From the NCBI RefSeq assembly GCF_001650695.1, contig NZ_LWQS01000045.1, positions 1-64,000 of the forward strand: a stretch of 64,000 nt of DNA, in the 5' to 3' direction. Origin of the DNA: Chloroflexus islandicus. Its GTDB lineage: Bacteria; Chloroflexota; Chloroflexia; Chloroflexales; Chloroflexaceae. Within the stretch, counting starts at the first letter, position 1. Each line of letters starts with the position of its first letter. The position numbers were made by a program, and so were the translations under genes. This document shows positions 46,772-55,654 of the stretch, one piece after another. The notes beneath the pieces were generated by a model that was given only the letters and a program-made list of their open reading frames with translations, was not told where the DNA came from and ran no database searches.

Positions 46772-49700
46772 CTAGCATTCGCTATAGCCGCACGAATGGC
46801 ACTTGCGGCAACCCTCTTCGTTCAGCAGCGTCGCGTTTTGGCATTCGGGACAGATTTCGCCCGACTCGATCGCGCCGTGACCCGGCTCAACGTGCAGATG
46901 CGTGACCGGCGCCGGCTTGGGCGCAGGCGGCTCGGCGACACCGTTGCTGTAATCGCTGGCGAAGGCATACTCGCCGTTGTAATAGCCGTTACCGTTGCCA
47001 TTCCCGTTGCCGTTGCCCTTCACGTAGTGCTCGAGCAACACCTTGCCGATTGCATCGGGCACCGAGCGCACCCGATCCGGGCCAAAGCCCGCCGAGCGCG
47101 AACCGCCGATCCCGCGCAGTTGCTCGGCGATCAGCTTGACCGGCACGCCACAGCGCAGCGCCAGCGAGATCAGCCGCCCAATCGCCTCGGTGAAGGCGGT
47201 GACATCACTGCCGGCCCGGCCAATGATGGCAAAGACCTCGAACGGCTTGCCCTCCAGCTCGGTGACGAACAGGCGCAACTTGCCGAGTGGCGTCACCACC
47301 GGGAAGGAGTGGCTGGGCAGACCCTCGGCTGGCACCGGGCGGGGGGTGAGTTCCACCGGCGCTGCGGCGGCTGGCTGCTCAGCCGGCTTACTCTCGCTCT
47401 TGCCGGTCGAGCCGGTTGACAACACTTGATTCGCCCGCGAGCCGTCGCGGTAGACCGTAATCCCCTTGCAGCCAAGGCGGAAGGCCAGCTCATACGCTTC
47501 GCGCACCTGATCGGGCGTCGCTTCGTGGGGGAAATTGATGGTCTTGGACAAGGCGCTATCGGTATGCTCCTGAAATGCGGCTTGCATACGCACGTGCCAT
47601 TCGGGCGCGATGTCGTGGGCCGTCACCCACACTCGCTGCACCTCGGCAGGCACTTCGGGGTGGTGGATGTGGCCGGTGTCAGCGATCCGCTCCATCAACT
47701 CGGCGCTATACCACCCCTCGCGCTTGGCTTGGGCCACAAAGTCTTGGTTAATGTCGAGCATGCGGGTATCGGCCTGATAGCGCCAGAAGGCGATGGCAAA
47801 CAGCGGCTCGATGCCCGACGAGCAGCCGGCGATGATGCTAATCGTGCCGGTGGGAGCGACGGTGGTCACGTTGCAATTGCGCAAGAGGCGCTGCGGGCGG
47901 ACGCGCGAGCCATCGGGCCGGCGGGCGCAGGTTGCGTCCGGCCCCCAGATGCTGTACTCCCATTCGGGGAAGGGGCCGCGCTCGCGGGCCAACTGCTCGG
48001 ACGCGACTTTGCTCTCTTCATCGAGGAAGTGCATCACCTTGCGCGCCAGCTCGATCGCCTCGTGCGAATTGTAAGGCACACCCAGCTTCACCAGCATATC
48101 GGCCCAACCCATCACCCCCAACCCAATCCGGCGGATGCGCTGGCTCAGTTGGGCAATCTGCTCGAGCGGGTAATGGTTAGCATCGATCACATTGTCGAGG
48201 AAGCGGGTGCTCTCATGCACCACCTCGCGCAGATGCTCCCAATCGATCCGCTTATCGGGGGTCACAAACTTGCCCAGATTGACCGAGCCAAGGTTACAGA
48301 CATCGTAGGCCAGCAACGGTTGCTCGCCGCACTGCCCGGTTACGAGCCCGTTAAAGATAACCGTATTGTGATCAGGCTGGGTCGTATCGTATACCGGTTC
48401 TTGCCCTTCATAGACAATCGCTATCACCTTGGTGGTGAAGGATTGGGTCTTGCGCAACGCGCGCTCAGCCGCCCAGCGCGCATACTTCTCATTCTTGGCC
48501 GCCGTCAGGAAGCCGATCTCGCGCATAAACCGATCGCGCGATTCGCCATCAATGATCAGCTCATAATCAGCTTGGCAGTGGTACAGCTTGCGATTGCCGC
48601 GCCCATCAGGCAAGAGACGCTGACCAGCCTCACGCCGGAGCCGCACGCTGGCAAAGATGCCGAAATTCGCCAACAATTGCTGCACATCGCGCAACAGCTC
48701 GACCGAGCTAGAGGCAAGCCGAACCGAGCAGGTCTGACTCGTCTCGGAAACATTGACCGTCCCATCGGTCTGGAACAAACCACGGAGGTACCCTACCACA
48801 CACTCGCGCCGGCCCCGCCAGACCACTTCCGGCACGCGCAGCTTGGTAGCGGCAGTAAAGCCATACTCTTCGAGCACCCGCGCTAACCGCACCGAACGGA
48901 TCGTGGTGAGATCACGCTCCGGAACCCGCACCGGCGTGACTTCATACTCTTTGCGATAGCCGAGGGCAGTACCAGCAACCAACTGATTAATATGGGCCAC
49001 AAGACTCGCTGCCAGTAGCTGATCTTCGCCCCACAGATTCACCACTGCGCTGCCTTCGGCGGTAAAGGCGCCATCGCCGGTGATCAGACCCAACAACAGG
49101 CCCAACTGATAATCACCCTCTTGGCCCCACAGCCCTTCCGCCGATTGCACCAGCAGTTCATCGCCGATCTGCAACTCGCGCAACTTCACCTTGCCGCGGG
49201 TGGTGTAGAAATCATGCCACTCAGTTGCCCGAATCTCGTAGCCATCTTCGGTCACAACTCGGAAGACATCGGCGCTCTCGGCAGTCATAAAGACTGGCAC
49301 TGCGTCGCGCACTGCCACGCCTCTACCCTCACCCAGCGCGCGCGTATCAACGGCCACCCGCAGCGGCGTCTTGCGCTCAAACAATTCTCGCACTTGCACT
49401 AGACCATACTGAGTATGGAGACGGGTATCACCGGTTACACACGGGTTGGTCGCCTCATACTCGCCGAGATGGGGCACCGGATTATACTCGTTGGCGCGGT
49501 CGATAAAGAACAGGCCGGGTTCACCGGTGGCGTGGGCGCACTGCACAATCAGGTCAAAGACCATACGAGCGCGGAGCCGCATCGGCTGGCCGGGTGGCAC
49601 CAGCACCTCGCCGGTCAGCGGATGCTTCAGGCCTTCGCGGGAAGCGATATGCACTTGGCCGGTGCGCGGATTGATCAGATCGTACTCCTCGTCGCGATCG

Positions 49701-50344
49701 ACCGCGCGCATAAAGGCATCGGTAATCGCCACCGAGATATTGAAATTGGTGATCTTGGTGGTATCGAGCTTACAGGTAATAAACTCGAGAATATCGGGGT
49801 GATCGCAGCGCAAAATGCCCATATTCGCGCCGCGGCGAGTACCACCCTGCTTAATCGCCTCGGTCGAATGGTTATAGACATCCATAAAGCTGACCGGGCC
49901 GCTCGCCACCCCCATCGTGCTGCGCACCACATCGTTGCGCGGGCGGAGGCGCGAGAAGCTAAAGCCGGTACCGCCGCCGCTCTGGTGGATCAGGGCCTGA
50001 TGCTTGAGCGTCTCGTAAATGCTGTTGAGGTTATCCTCAATCGGCAACACAAAACAGGCGCTCAGTTGGCCAAGCGGGCGACCGGCGTTCATCAGGGTCG
50101 GGCTATTCGGCTCAAAATACCCCTGCGTCATAAGGTGGTAAAATCGCTCGGCCCGCTCTTCGACCTGCTCGGACGAAGCGCCATAGCGAGCATCGATGGC
50201 GGCGATCGTCTCGGCCACCCGCCAAAACATCGTCTCTGGCGTTTCGATCACATCACCGTGCTCGTTTTTCAGCAGGTAGCGCTTCTTCAACACCGTGCGG
50301 GCGATATCGGTCAAATCGGCAGGGGCAAGCTCTCGTTTCATCAT
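46772..50344 (-). CDS. nrdJ: Adenosylcobalamin-dependent (class II) ribonucleotide reductase with intein
   Basis: 1190 aa from the ATG at 50344 (or 50341); GAGGAG lies 10 nt upstream. It makes dNTPs without oxygen or a separate radical subunit. Numbered from M at 50341: SACFVLP (redox Cys 96), SGGGTGFSFSRLRPRND, QGGTRRGANMG. An intein occupies residues 301-670 and interrupts the active-site segment ATNP-CGEQPLL; the next is NLGSVNL. After the barrel, a TSCPD-type region and, behind a Gly-Asn-rich linker, a zinc-type tail with CPEC and CRKCHSCGYSEC. The tail is used for redox recycling. No coding frame is broken. Confidence 0.95.
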   Translation of the reverse strand: MMKRELAPADLTDIARTVLKKRYLLKNEHGDVIETPETMFWRVAETIAAIDARYGASSEQVEERAERFYHLMTQGYFEPNSPTLMNAGRPLGQLSACFVLPIEDNLNSIYETLKHQALIHQSGGGTGFSFSRLRPRNDVVRSTMGVASGPVSFMDVYNHSTEAIKQGGTRRGANMGILRCDHPDILEFITCKLDTTKITNFNISVAITDAFMRAVDRDEEYDLINPRTGQVHIASREGLKHPLTGEVLVPPGQPMRLRARMVFDLIVQCAHATGEPGLFFIDRANEYNPVPHLGEYEATNPCVTGDTRLHTQYGLVQVRELFERKTPLRVAVDTRALGEGRGVAVRDAVPVFMTAESADVFRVVTEDGYEIRATEWHDFYTTRGKVKLRELQIGDELLVQSAEGLWGQEGDYQLGLLLGLITGDGAFTAEGSAVVNLWGEDQLLAASLVAHINQLVAGTALGYRKEYEVTPVRVPERDLTTIRSVRLARVLEEYGFTAATKLRVPEVVWRGRRECVVGYLRGLFQTDGTVNVSETSQTCSVRLASSSVELLRDVQQLLANFGIFASVRLRREAGQRLLPDGRGNRKLYHCQADYELIIDGESRDRFMREIGFLTAAKNEKYARWAAERALRKTQSFTTKVIAIVYEGQEPVYDTTQPDHNTVIFNGLVTGQCGEQPLLAYDVCNLGSVNLGKFVTPDKRIDWEHLREVVHESTRFLDNVIDANHYPLEQIAQLSQRIRRIGLGVMGWADMLVKLGVPYNSHEAIELARKVMHFLDEESKVASEQLARERGPFPEWEYSIWGPDATCARRPDGSRVRPQRLLRNCNVTTVAPTGTISIIAGCSSGIEPLFAIAFWRYQADTRMLDINQDFVAQAKREGWYSAELMERIADTGHIHHPEVPAEVQRVWVTAHDIAPEWHVRMQAAFQEHTDSALSKTINFPHEATPDQVREAYELAFRLGCKGITVYRDGSRANQVLSTGSTGKSESKPAEQPAAAAPVELTPRPVPAEGLPSHSFPVVTPLGKLRLFVTELEGKPFEVFAIIGRAGSDVTAFTEAIGRLISLALRCGVPVKLIAEQLRGIGGSRSAGFGPDRVRSVPDAIGKVLLEHYVKGNGNGNGNGNGYYNGEYAFASDYSNGVAEPPAPKPAPVTHLHVEPGHGAIESGEICPECQNATLLNEEGCRKCHSCGYSEC
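48332..49441 (-). other. LAGLIDADG intein in nrdJ, C-terminal residue Gln
   Basis: 370 residues, flanked by ATNP and CGEQPLL of the host enzyme. N-terminal splicing block CVTGDTRLHTQYGLVQVREL starts with Cys1. Block B is ATEWHDFYTTRG with T-x-x-H. Two LAGLIDADG motifs, LGLLLGLITGDGAF and VVGYLRGLFQTDGTVN, show a homing endonuclease. The C-terminal block VYDTTQPDHNTVIFNGLVTGQ (split: VYDTTQPDHN, TVIFNGLVTGQ) ends in Gly-Gln rather than the usual His-Asn, followed by Cys+1. Inteins with terminal Gln are known but less common. The insertion at the CGEQ Cys is a recurrent RNR site. Confidence 0.93.
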
Positions 50345-50466
50345 TGCTAGAATGCTCCTCTGTTGGACAAACCGTCGGCACGCGGAGAAACCGGGACAGC
50401 ACACCCAAAAGTGTAAAGAGTTATTTTCACTTTCATCACGACGCGGAAAGCCGTCACTAGAGGTAA

Positions 50467-50482
50467 ATACTACATCTAGTGT
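50467..50482 (-). promoter_or_regulatory. Candidate NrdR box upstream of the ribonucleotide reductase gene
   Basis: Minus-strand ACACTAGATGTAGTAT agrees with the NrdR-box consensus at about 13 of 16 positions. It is 123 bp upstream of the ATG at 50344, a usual place. NrdR boxes usually come in pairs about 31 bp apart; the partner is not clear, though an ACAC...GTGT word occurs at 50401-50414. The remaining stretch up to 50614 shows no gene. Confidence 0.5.
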
Positions 50483-50671
50483 GTACGATGAGTGATAGGG
50501 TGCATATCTTGGTGTTCTCGCACGCGCCGATAGTGTAGCACAGCGCTTAGGCTTGTGTCAAGCGGGGAAATGGTTACAAAATCATTTACAAGTTGACGAT
50601 AATGCGACTACGCTTTGTCCGCACGTCAACAAATCTGGTATCATATCGGCAGGATCTCCGTGCAAAGGGAT

Positions 50672-51514
50672 ATGGTGGCTATGGCGACACTTGCTGCATC
50701 GAATGCTGAAACCGCGGTGGCCGGACTGCGCACCAGTTTTCGCCGCGCCGGCCAAGGCGCGCCGTTGCTGTTACTGCACGGTTGGGGTGGTTCGTCACGC
50801 CTGTGGCACTACACCCTGCGCGATCTGGCCGATCGCTATACCTTGATCGCACCCGATCTGCCCGGTTTCGGTTCGTCGCCACCGCTGACCGGGAGGCTCT
50901 CGCTGGAGCGGCTGGCCGATTGGGTGATCGCGTTTGCCGACTCGCTGGGAATCGAGCGGTTTGCAATCAACGGCCACTCGCTCTGCGCGGCAGTCGCCGT
51001 GCATGTGGCCGCCCGTTACCCTGACCGGGTGACGCGCCTTGTCTTAACCAGCTTCAGCACCTTCCGCGACGAACGCGAGCGGCGGGTAGTGGCGTCGATT
51101 CACCATCTGATGGCGCTGTGGCTAGCGCTACGCCGCCCATGGATGCTCGACGTACAGCCGATTATGCGGCTGGTCGGCAATCGCTTCTTCTACCGGCTCC
51201 CCGCCGATCACGGCATCTTACGCGAGACGTTTGCCGATTTTCTCGCCATGGAGCAGCGCACGGCACTGGAAACGGCGCGCGGCGCCGGCAGCCCGACGAT
51301 CAGCGGCGCGATGGCCGCTGTGCGCGCGCCGAGCTTGATTATCGCCTGCCGCCACGACCAGATTATGCCGCCTCCCGGCGCGCCGGTCGCCGCCTCGCGC
51401 ATCCCGCGCTGCCGGCTGGTCTGGATCGAGCAGTGCGGCCATCTCCCGATGCTCGAACGTCCACAAGAGTATCACGCTATTCTGACCGAGTTTCTTGAGG
51501 AATCACCCGCATGA
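50672..51514 (+). CDS. Alpha/beta hydrolase
   Basis: 280 aa from the ATG at 50672 (a second ATG at 50681). The oxyanion region is LLLHGWGGSSRLW. The nucleophile elbow reads GHSLC instead of the usual GxSxG, with Cys replacing the last Gly; the acid Asp lies in CRHDQIMPP and the base His in EQCGHLPMLERP. The catalytic triad looks complete. Substrate is unknown; family members include esterases and hydrolases of C-C bonds. Its stop overlaps the start of the aminotransferase (ATGA), so both are co-translated. Confidence 0.88.
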   Translation: MVAMATLAASNAETAVAGLRTSFRRAGQGAPLLLLHGWGGSSRLWHYTLRDLADRYTLIAPDLPGFGSSPPLTGRLSLERLADWVIAFADSLGIERFAINGHSLCAAVAVHVAARYPDRVTRLVLTSFSTFRDERERRVVASIHHLMALWLALRRPWMLDVQPIMRLVGNRFFYRLPADHGILRETFADFLAMEQRTALETARGAGSPTISGAMAAVRAPSLIIACRHDQIMPPPGAPVAASRIPRCRLVWIEQCGHLPMLERPQEYHAILTEFLEESPA

Positions 51515-52653
51515 CGATCGATGTTGCCGCTTACCGCGCCGAGTTTCCGATCACCGAACGCTACGCCTTCCTCAGCCACGCCGCTGTCTCGCCGCTGAGC
51601 CGGCGGGTACAGGCTGCCGTGCAAGCCTACCTCGACCACGCTGCCCGCGAGCCGTTTCTGGCCGTCTTTCCGCAGGTGATGGCCCAGTTTGCCGAACTCA
51701 AGCAGCGGCTGGCCCGCCTGATCAATGCTGCCTCGCCCGACGAGATCGTACTGATGCCCAACACTGCCGCCGGCATCAATACCGCTGCCGTCAGTTTGCC
51801 GCTGCGGCCCGGCGATAATGTGCTGGTGCTCGATGGCGATTATCCCGCGAATGTCTATCCGTGGCAGCAGTTGGCGTACCGGGGTGTGCTGGTGAAGGTG
51901 GTGCCGCAACACAAAGGCGGCCTTGACCTTGACCTCCTCGCGCGCCGGATCGACCACCGCACCCGCGTGATTGCCCTCAGCACGGCAATGTTTGCCACCG
52001 GCTTTCGCAATGATCTAGCCGCGGTGGGCCAAATTTGCCGCGAACGCGGGATCTATTTCGTGGTGGATGCGATCCAGACCCTCGGCGCCTTCCCGCTCGA
52101 TGTGCAGGCGTGGCACATCGATATGCTGGCCTGCGGTTCGCAGAAGTGGTTGCTGTCAACGCCGGGGAGCGGCTTTCTCTACGTGCGACGCGAGCTGATC
52201 CGCGATCTTGTGCCGGGAGCGTATGTTGGCGCGGCCAGCAGTGTGAGCGGGCAGAATTATCTCGATTACAACCTAACCCTGCCCGAAACCGCCGAACGGT
52301 TTACGCTCGGTACGCCGAATGTAGCCAATAATCTCGCCCTCTTAGCGGCAGTAACGATGCTGCAAGAGGTAGGGATCGAACAGATTGAGCGCCAGATTAA
52401 CACGCTGGTAGCGGCGCTAATCGATGATCTGCGCGAACGCGGCTACCAACTGGCCGCCGATACCGCCCCCGAACACCGTAGCGGGATTGTGGTGGCGCTG
52501 GTCGAGAATCCCAACGCTGTCTCCCACCGGCTCAACGAGGCAGGGATTGTAGTGACGCCGCGCGGCGCGGGTGTGCGCATCGCGCCCCACTTCTACAACA
52601 CCCTCGACGAAGTGCTGCGGGTGGGAGAGGCGCTCGACGCCGCTACCAAGTGA
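51511..52653 (+). CDS. Class V aminotransferase, cysteine-desulfurase-like
   Basis: 380 aa. The PLP lysine lies in ACGSQKWLLSTPGSGFLYV near residue 214, the cofactor Asp in FVVDAIQTLGAFPLD and phosphate-binding residues around MPNTAAGINTA. N-terminal FPITERYAFLSHAAVSPLS is typical for the family. A strong candidate active-site Cys of a desulfurase was not located, so isomerase, epimerase or kynureninase-like functions are possible. The coupled hydrolase gene ahead suggests a joint pathway. Confidence 0.88.
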   Translation: MTIDVAAYRAEFPITERYAFLSHAAVSPLSRRVQAAVQAYLDHAAREPFLAVFPQVMAQFAELKQRLARLINAASPDEIVLMPNTAAGINTAAVSLPLRPGDNVLVLDGDYPANVYPWQQLAYRGVLVKVVPQHKGGLDLDLLARRIDHRTRVIALSTAMFATGFRNDLAAVGQICRERGIYFVVDAIQTLGAFPLDVQAWHIDMLACGSQKWLLSTPGSGFLYVRRELIRDLVPGAYVGAASSVSGQNYLDYNLTLPETAERFTLGTPNVANNLALLAAVTMLQEVGIEQIERQINTLVAALIDDLRERGYQLAADTAPEHRSGIVVALVENPNAVSHRLNEAGIVVTPRGAGVRIAPHFYNTLDEVLRVGEALDAATK

Positions 52654-52654
52654 A

Positions 52655-52860
52655 AGACGCAGAGGGGGCAAAGACGCGAAGGGTTTAACGCAAAGGCGCG
52701 AAGGATGGTAAACGCAAAGGCGCGAAGAGCGCAAAGGACGCTAAGCTGTTGTTGTGATAGCCTCTAGCGTGCTTTTGCCATTTTCCAAAAAACCTTAGCG
52801 CCCTTTGCGTCTCTGCGTTATATCATCCTCTGCGCCTCTGCTCCCTTTGCGTCTTTGCCT
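52655..52860. repeat. Intergenic AACGCAAAGGCGCGAAG-type repeats in inverted arrangement
   Basis: The left half (52655-52740) has the word GACGC(A)AA or AACGCAAAGGCGCGAAG several times; the right half (52793-52860) has reverse-oriented forms such as CCTTTGCGTCTCTGCGTT. Together they could form a long imperfect hairpin between convergent genes. The type is a dispersed intergenic repeat known from many bacteria. No gene. Confidence 0.7.
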
Positions 52861-53934
52861 CTATCCGATGGCGTGCAACCGGTCGAGGATGGTCTGCGCG
52901 CTCCGCTGCCACGGCCACTCACGGGCCCGGATAGCGGCTTGCGCACCGAGGGCGCGGGCCTCGTCGCGCTGGCGATGCACCCGCCGCAACAACTCCACCA
53001 GCGCATCAACGTCTGGCTCGGCCCACTGCGCACCGGCGTAAGGGATGCGGTTGGCGCCGGTCGGCGTTAAGCCGCGGATCGGCAAGGGATAACCGCACGT
53101 CTCATCAAGAAACGCGGTCAGGCCGCTCCAAGCCGTGGCGATCACCGGCACCCCGCACGCCATCGCCTCAAGCGCCGGCATACCCCACCCCTCGCCCCGG
53201 CTGGGCAAGACAAAACAATCGGCACTGCGGTAGAGTTCGGCCATGCGCGCTGGGCTAAAGGTCTGGTTGTAGAGCACTGCCACCGGCGGAGCCTGCTCGC
53301 CGAGCGCCGCCGCCAGCTCGCGCAGCGGGTTGCCGGGGGCACGATGGTCGATCTTCACCACCAACACCACCGGATCGTGCGGTTGAAAGGCGGCCCGGTA
53401 GGCCGCCACCAGCACATCCCACCCCTTACGCTTACTCCACTCGAAAACCGAGAGAAAGACGGTGCGATCGGCCAGATCGCGGCGCGCCGGGCCGGGAGCA
53501 AAAACCGCTAGATCCACTCCGAGCGGTACGACATAGACCGGCTTTACCACACCGCTCGCCATAAACACCTCCCGCCCCCACGCCGTTGGCGTCCAGACCT
53601 CATCCATTAAGTTAGCCTGTTCAACCCAAGAGGCGGGCAGGCGGTCAGTTTCGAGCATCGTAAAACCGATCCGATACGCACCGCTATTCTTGCAAAACAG
53701 GTCGCCACGGCCATACACCACCTGCGGCACATCAAGCCGGATGGGCAACTGTTGCAGCGAGCGGATATGCGGCGGGATGACGCCGTAGATATGCTCGACG
53801 ACATCGACATCGAACAAGTAGAGCGGGCGCACCGGTAAACCGGCATCGGTCAGCGCAGCCACAATCGCTTGTGACGAGCTGCTATAGCCGGTTGGCGAAG
53901 CGAAGGTTGAATGCCAAACAAGGTGCGGATGCAT
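52861..53934 (-). CDS. Glycosyltransferase, GT4 family
   Basis: 357 aa. GT-B fold with N-terminal HSTFASPTGYSSSSQAIVAAL and the C-terminal donor-site motif SRGEGWGMPALEAMACGVPVIA (E-x7-E pattern: EGWGMPALE). The signature RTVFLSVFEWSKRKGWDVLVAAYRAA marks the start of the donor domain. It probably adds a hexose from an NDP-sugar to a surface glycan. It is separated from the following genes by 58 bp or more and begins the minus-strand glycan cluster. Soluble, no membrane segment. Confidence 0.9.
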   Translation of the reverse strand: MHPHLVWHSTFASPTGYSSSSQAIVAALTDAGLPVRPLYLFDVDVVEHIYGVIPPHIRSLQQLPIRLDVPQVVYGRGDLFCKNSGAYRIGFTMLETDRLPASWVEQANLMDEVWTPTAWGREVFMASGVVKPVYVVPLGVDLAVFAPGPARRDLADRTVFLSVFEWSKRKGWDVLVAAYRAAFQPHDPVVLVVKIDHRAPGNPLRELAAALGEQAPPVAVLYNQTFSPARMAELYRSADCFVLPSRGEGWGMPALEAMACGVPVIATAWSGLTAFLDETCGYPLPIRGLTPTGANRIPYAGAQWAEPDVDALVELLRRVHRQRDEARALGAQAAIRAREWPWQRSAQTILDRLHAIG

Positions 53935-53992
53935 AAGATAGAGATGGCAAGAGGCATAGCGCCGCTATGCCCATACAGCATGCGAGCGCAGG

Positions 53993-54370
53993 TTATTCTT
54001 CCAGCGCGGCCAAGCGTTCGGCCAGCGCCTGCCGGGCCGCCCGTTCAGTATCGAGATGAGCAATCAAGCTCTCGACAATACGAGTCAGCGTGGCGAGCGT
54101 TTCATACATCCGGGCTAACTCCGGCCCCGCCAGCCCCCACGCCAAGCGGCGGTGCAAGCGAACCAGCAGTGGATCGGCCAGCGGCGTCATTGCCCATAAC
54201 GCACGCAAGGCATTCACTTGCTCGGCCAGATACGCATCGCGGGCCAGCAACTCGCTAAGAACAGCCAATTGGCTATGGTCAACCGCCGGGTTGCTCAACG
54301 CACGCGCAACCGCCGCCGCAAGCGGCTCGTCGTCGCGTGGATTGACGATGATCGGGCCATGAGAAGTCAT
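53993..54370 (-). CDS. Hypothetical helical protein of the glycan cluster
   Basis: 125 aa, rich in Ala, Leu, Arg and Glu and almost wholly helical; the last 30 residues (TRIVESLIAHLDTERAARQALAERLAALEE, quoted from SLIAHLDTERAARQAL) look like a coiled coil. Similar coiled coils sit at the C-termini of the glycosyltransferases nearby, so it may be a partner. No family recognised. Start ATG at 54370. Confidence 0.65.
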   Translation of the reverse strand: MTSHGPIIVNPRDDEPLAAAVARALSNPAVDHSQLAVLSELLARDAYLAEQVNALRALWAMTPLADPLLVRLHRRLAWGLAGPELARMYETLATLTRIVESLIAHLDTERAARQALAERLAALEE

Positions 54371-54413
54371 TGTAGGATACTCCTATGAACGTGCGGCAGT
54401 GTACAACCGCACG

Positions 54414-54506
54414 CCATCCCGGTGGGATCAGGCGCTACGCCAAACGGCAGGTATGCGGGAGTTAGACTGCCACACTCCATCCCGGTGGGATCAGGCGCTA
54501 CGCCAA
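54414..54506. repeat. Perfect 30-bp direct repeat pair with 33-nt gap
   Basis: Identical 30-bp copies at 54414-54443 and 54477-54506, beginning CCATCCCGGTGGGATC and containing the small hairpin ATCCC-GGT-GGGAT. The second ends three bases before the stop of the epimerase gene. Spacing (30 + 33) resembles one CRISPR-like unit, but no cas gene, third copy or leader is present. Confidence 0.85.
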
Positions 54507-54509
54507 GCT

Positions 54510-55529
54510 TTAGCGGAACAAATGCAGGTTATCGCGGATCCAGCCCACCATGCGCTCAATACCCTCGTAGACCGAAACACGCGGTTCCCAGCCCAATTCC
54601 TGCTTGGCCAGCGTAATATCGCTAATATAAACCGGCTGGTCGCCGGGCCGCCACTCGCTATAGCGCACCGAGATCTCGCGGCCAATCAAACGGCTCAGCA
54701 CCGGGCCGAACTCAGCCCAAATCGACAAGGCATTATGGGGGCCGCCGCCGATATTGTAGATATGGCCGCTCACCTGATCAATCCGCTCGAGCGCTGCCAT
54801 ATACGCCGCGATCAGATCATCGACGTACAGCATATCGCGCACCTGCTTGCCATCGCCATAGATCGTAATCGGGCGTTCGAGCAGAGCCGCGATCGCAAAG
54901 TGCGCCGCCCAACCCTGATCCTCAACCCCAAACTGGCGCGGGCCATAGATGCATGACTGGCGGAAGACCACCGTCTTGAGGCCGTAGATGCGGGCATAAT
55001 CGCGCACATACTGGTCGGCGGCGCCTTTGCTGCACCCGTAGGGCGAATGGAAATCGAGCAACTGGTGCTCAGGCACGCCGTCCGGCAGATCACGGTAGCG
55101 ATAGCGGGTGGCTTCTTCAACCACCGCCACCGTCTCCATCCCGCCATACACCTTATTGGTTGACGCGAAAAAGACGGCGGGCGGTTCAGGGGCAAGACGG
55201 GCCGCTTCGAGAATATTGAGCGTACCGAGCGCATTAATCTCGAAATCGCTGCGCGGATCTTTCACCGAGGTGGTAACGGCGACTTGGCCGGCAAGGTGAT
55301 AGACGATGCGATGGCCGGGAATCACGGCCTGCATAGCGGCAGCATCACGAATATCGGCTTGCACAAAGCGCAGCCGGTCGCCATACCGCTCTTGCAGCCA
55401 AGCCAGATTGAGCGGCGTGCGCGGCCGGCTCAGATTATCAACAATCGTCACCTGTTCGCCATGGCGGAGCAAGTAATCGGCCAAATTACAGCCGATAAAT
55501 CCTGCGCCGCCAGTGATAAGATGGGTCAT
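54510..55529 (-). CDS. NAD-dependent epimerase, CDP-paratose 2-epimerase-like
   Basis: 339 aa. NAD loop TGGAGFIGCNLADYLL, catalytic Y-x3-K in HSPYGCSKGAADQYV and the segment RQSCIYGPRQFGVEDQGWAAH, which is characteristic of CDP-paratose 2-epimerases (tyvelose pathway) within the short-chain family. It would convert one NDP-sugar into its C2 epimer; other SDR epimerases are possible. It makes a rare deoxy-sugar plausible for the surface glycan. A strong start ATG lies at 55529. Confidence 0.87.
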   Translation of the reverse strand: MTHLITGGAGFIGCNLADYLLRHGEQVTIVDNLSRPRTPLNLAWLQERYGDRLRFVQADIRDAAAMQAVIPGHRIVYHLAGQVAVTTSVKDPRSDFEINALGTLNILEAARLAPEPPAVFFASTNKVYGGMETVAVVEEATRYRYRDLPDGVPEHQLLDFHSPYGCSKGAADQYVRDYARIYGLKTVVFRQSCIYGPRQFGVEDQGWAAHFAIAALLERPITIYGDGKQVRDMLYVDDLIAAYMAALERIDQVSGHIYNIGGGPHNALSIWAEFGPVLSRLIGREISVRYSEWRPGDQPVYISDITLAKQELGWEPRVSVYEGIERMVGWIRDNLHLFR

Positions 55530-55654
55530 GGATCATCTACCTCTTGCATCAATCAAAAGCTTTTCCGGCCAATTATAGCATAGTGACCAACACAGCGAAC
55601 GCCGGCGGCCCTGAATCGGCGCACCAGCGTTCGCTTGACGACAGGAGCACGCAA

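Noticed and set aside
47426-48886. 486-codon open frame opposite to the ribonucleotide reductase gene
   Set aside because: Antisense shadow of GC-rich coding sequence; the reductase and intein motifs are on the other strand.
46772-50344. Possible fusion or frameshift in the reductase gene because of a 370-codon unrelated insert
   Set aside because: The insert is bounded by exact intein splice blocks and carries LAGLIDADG motifs; the frame is continuous.
49415-50350. 311-codon open frame opposite to the 5' part of nrdJ
   Set aside because: Antisense frame without ribosome site or recognisable domain.
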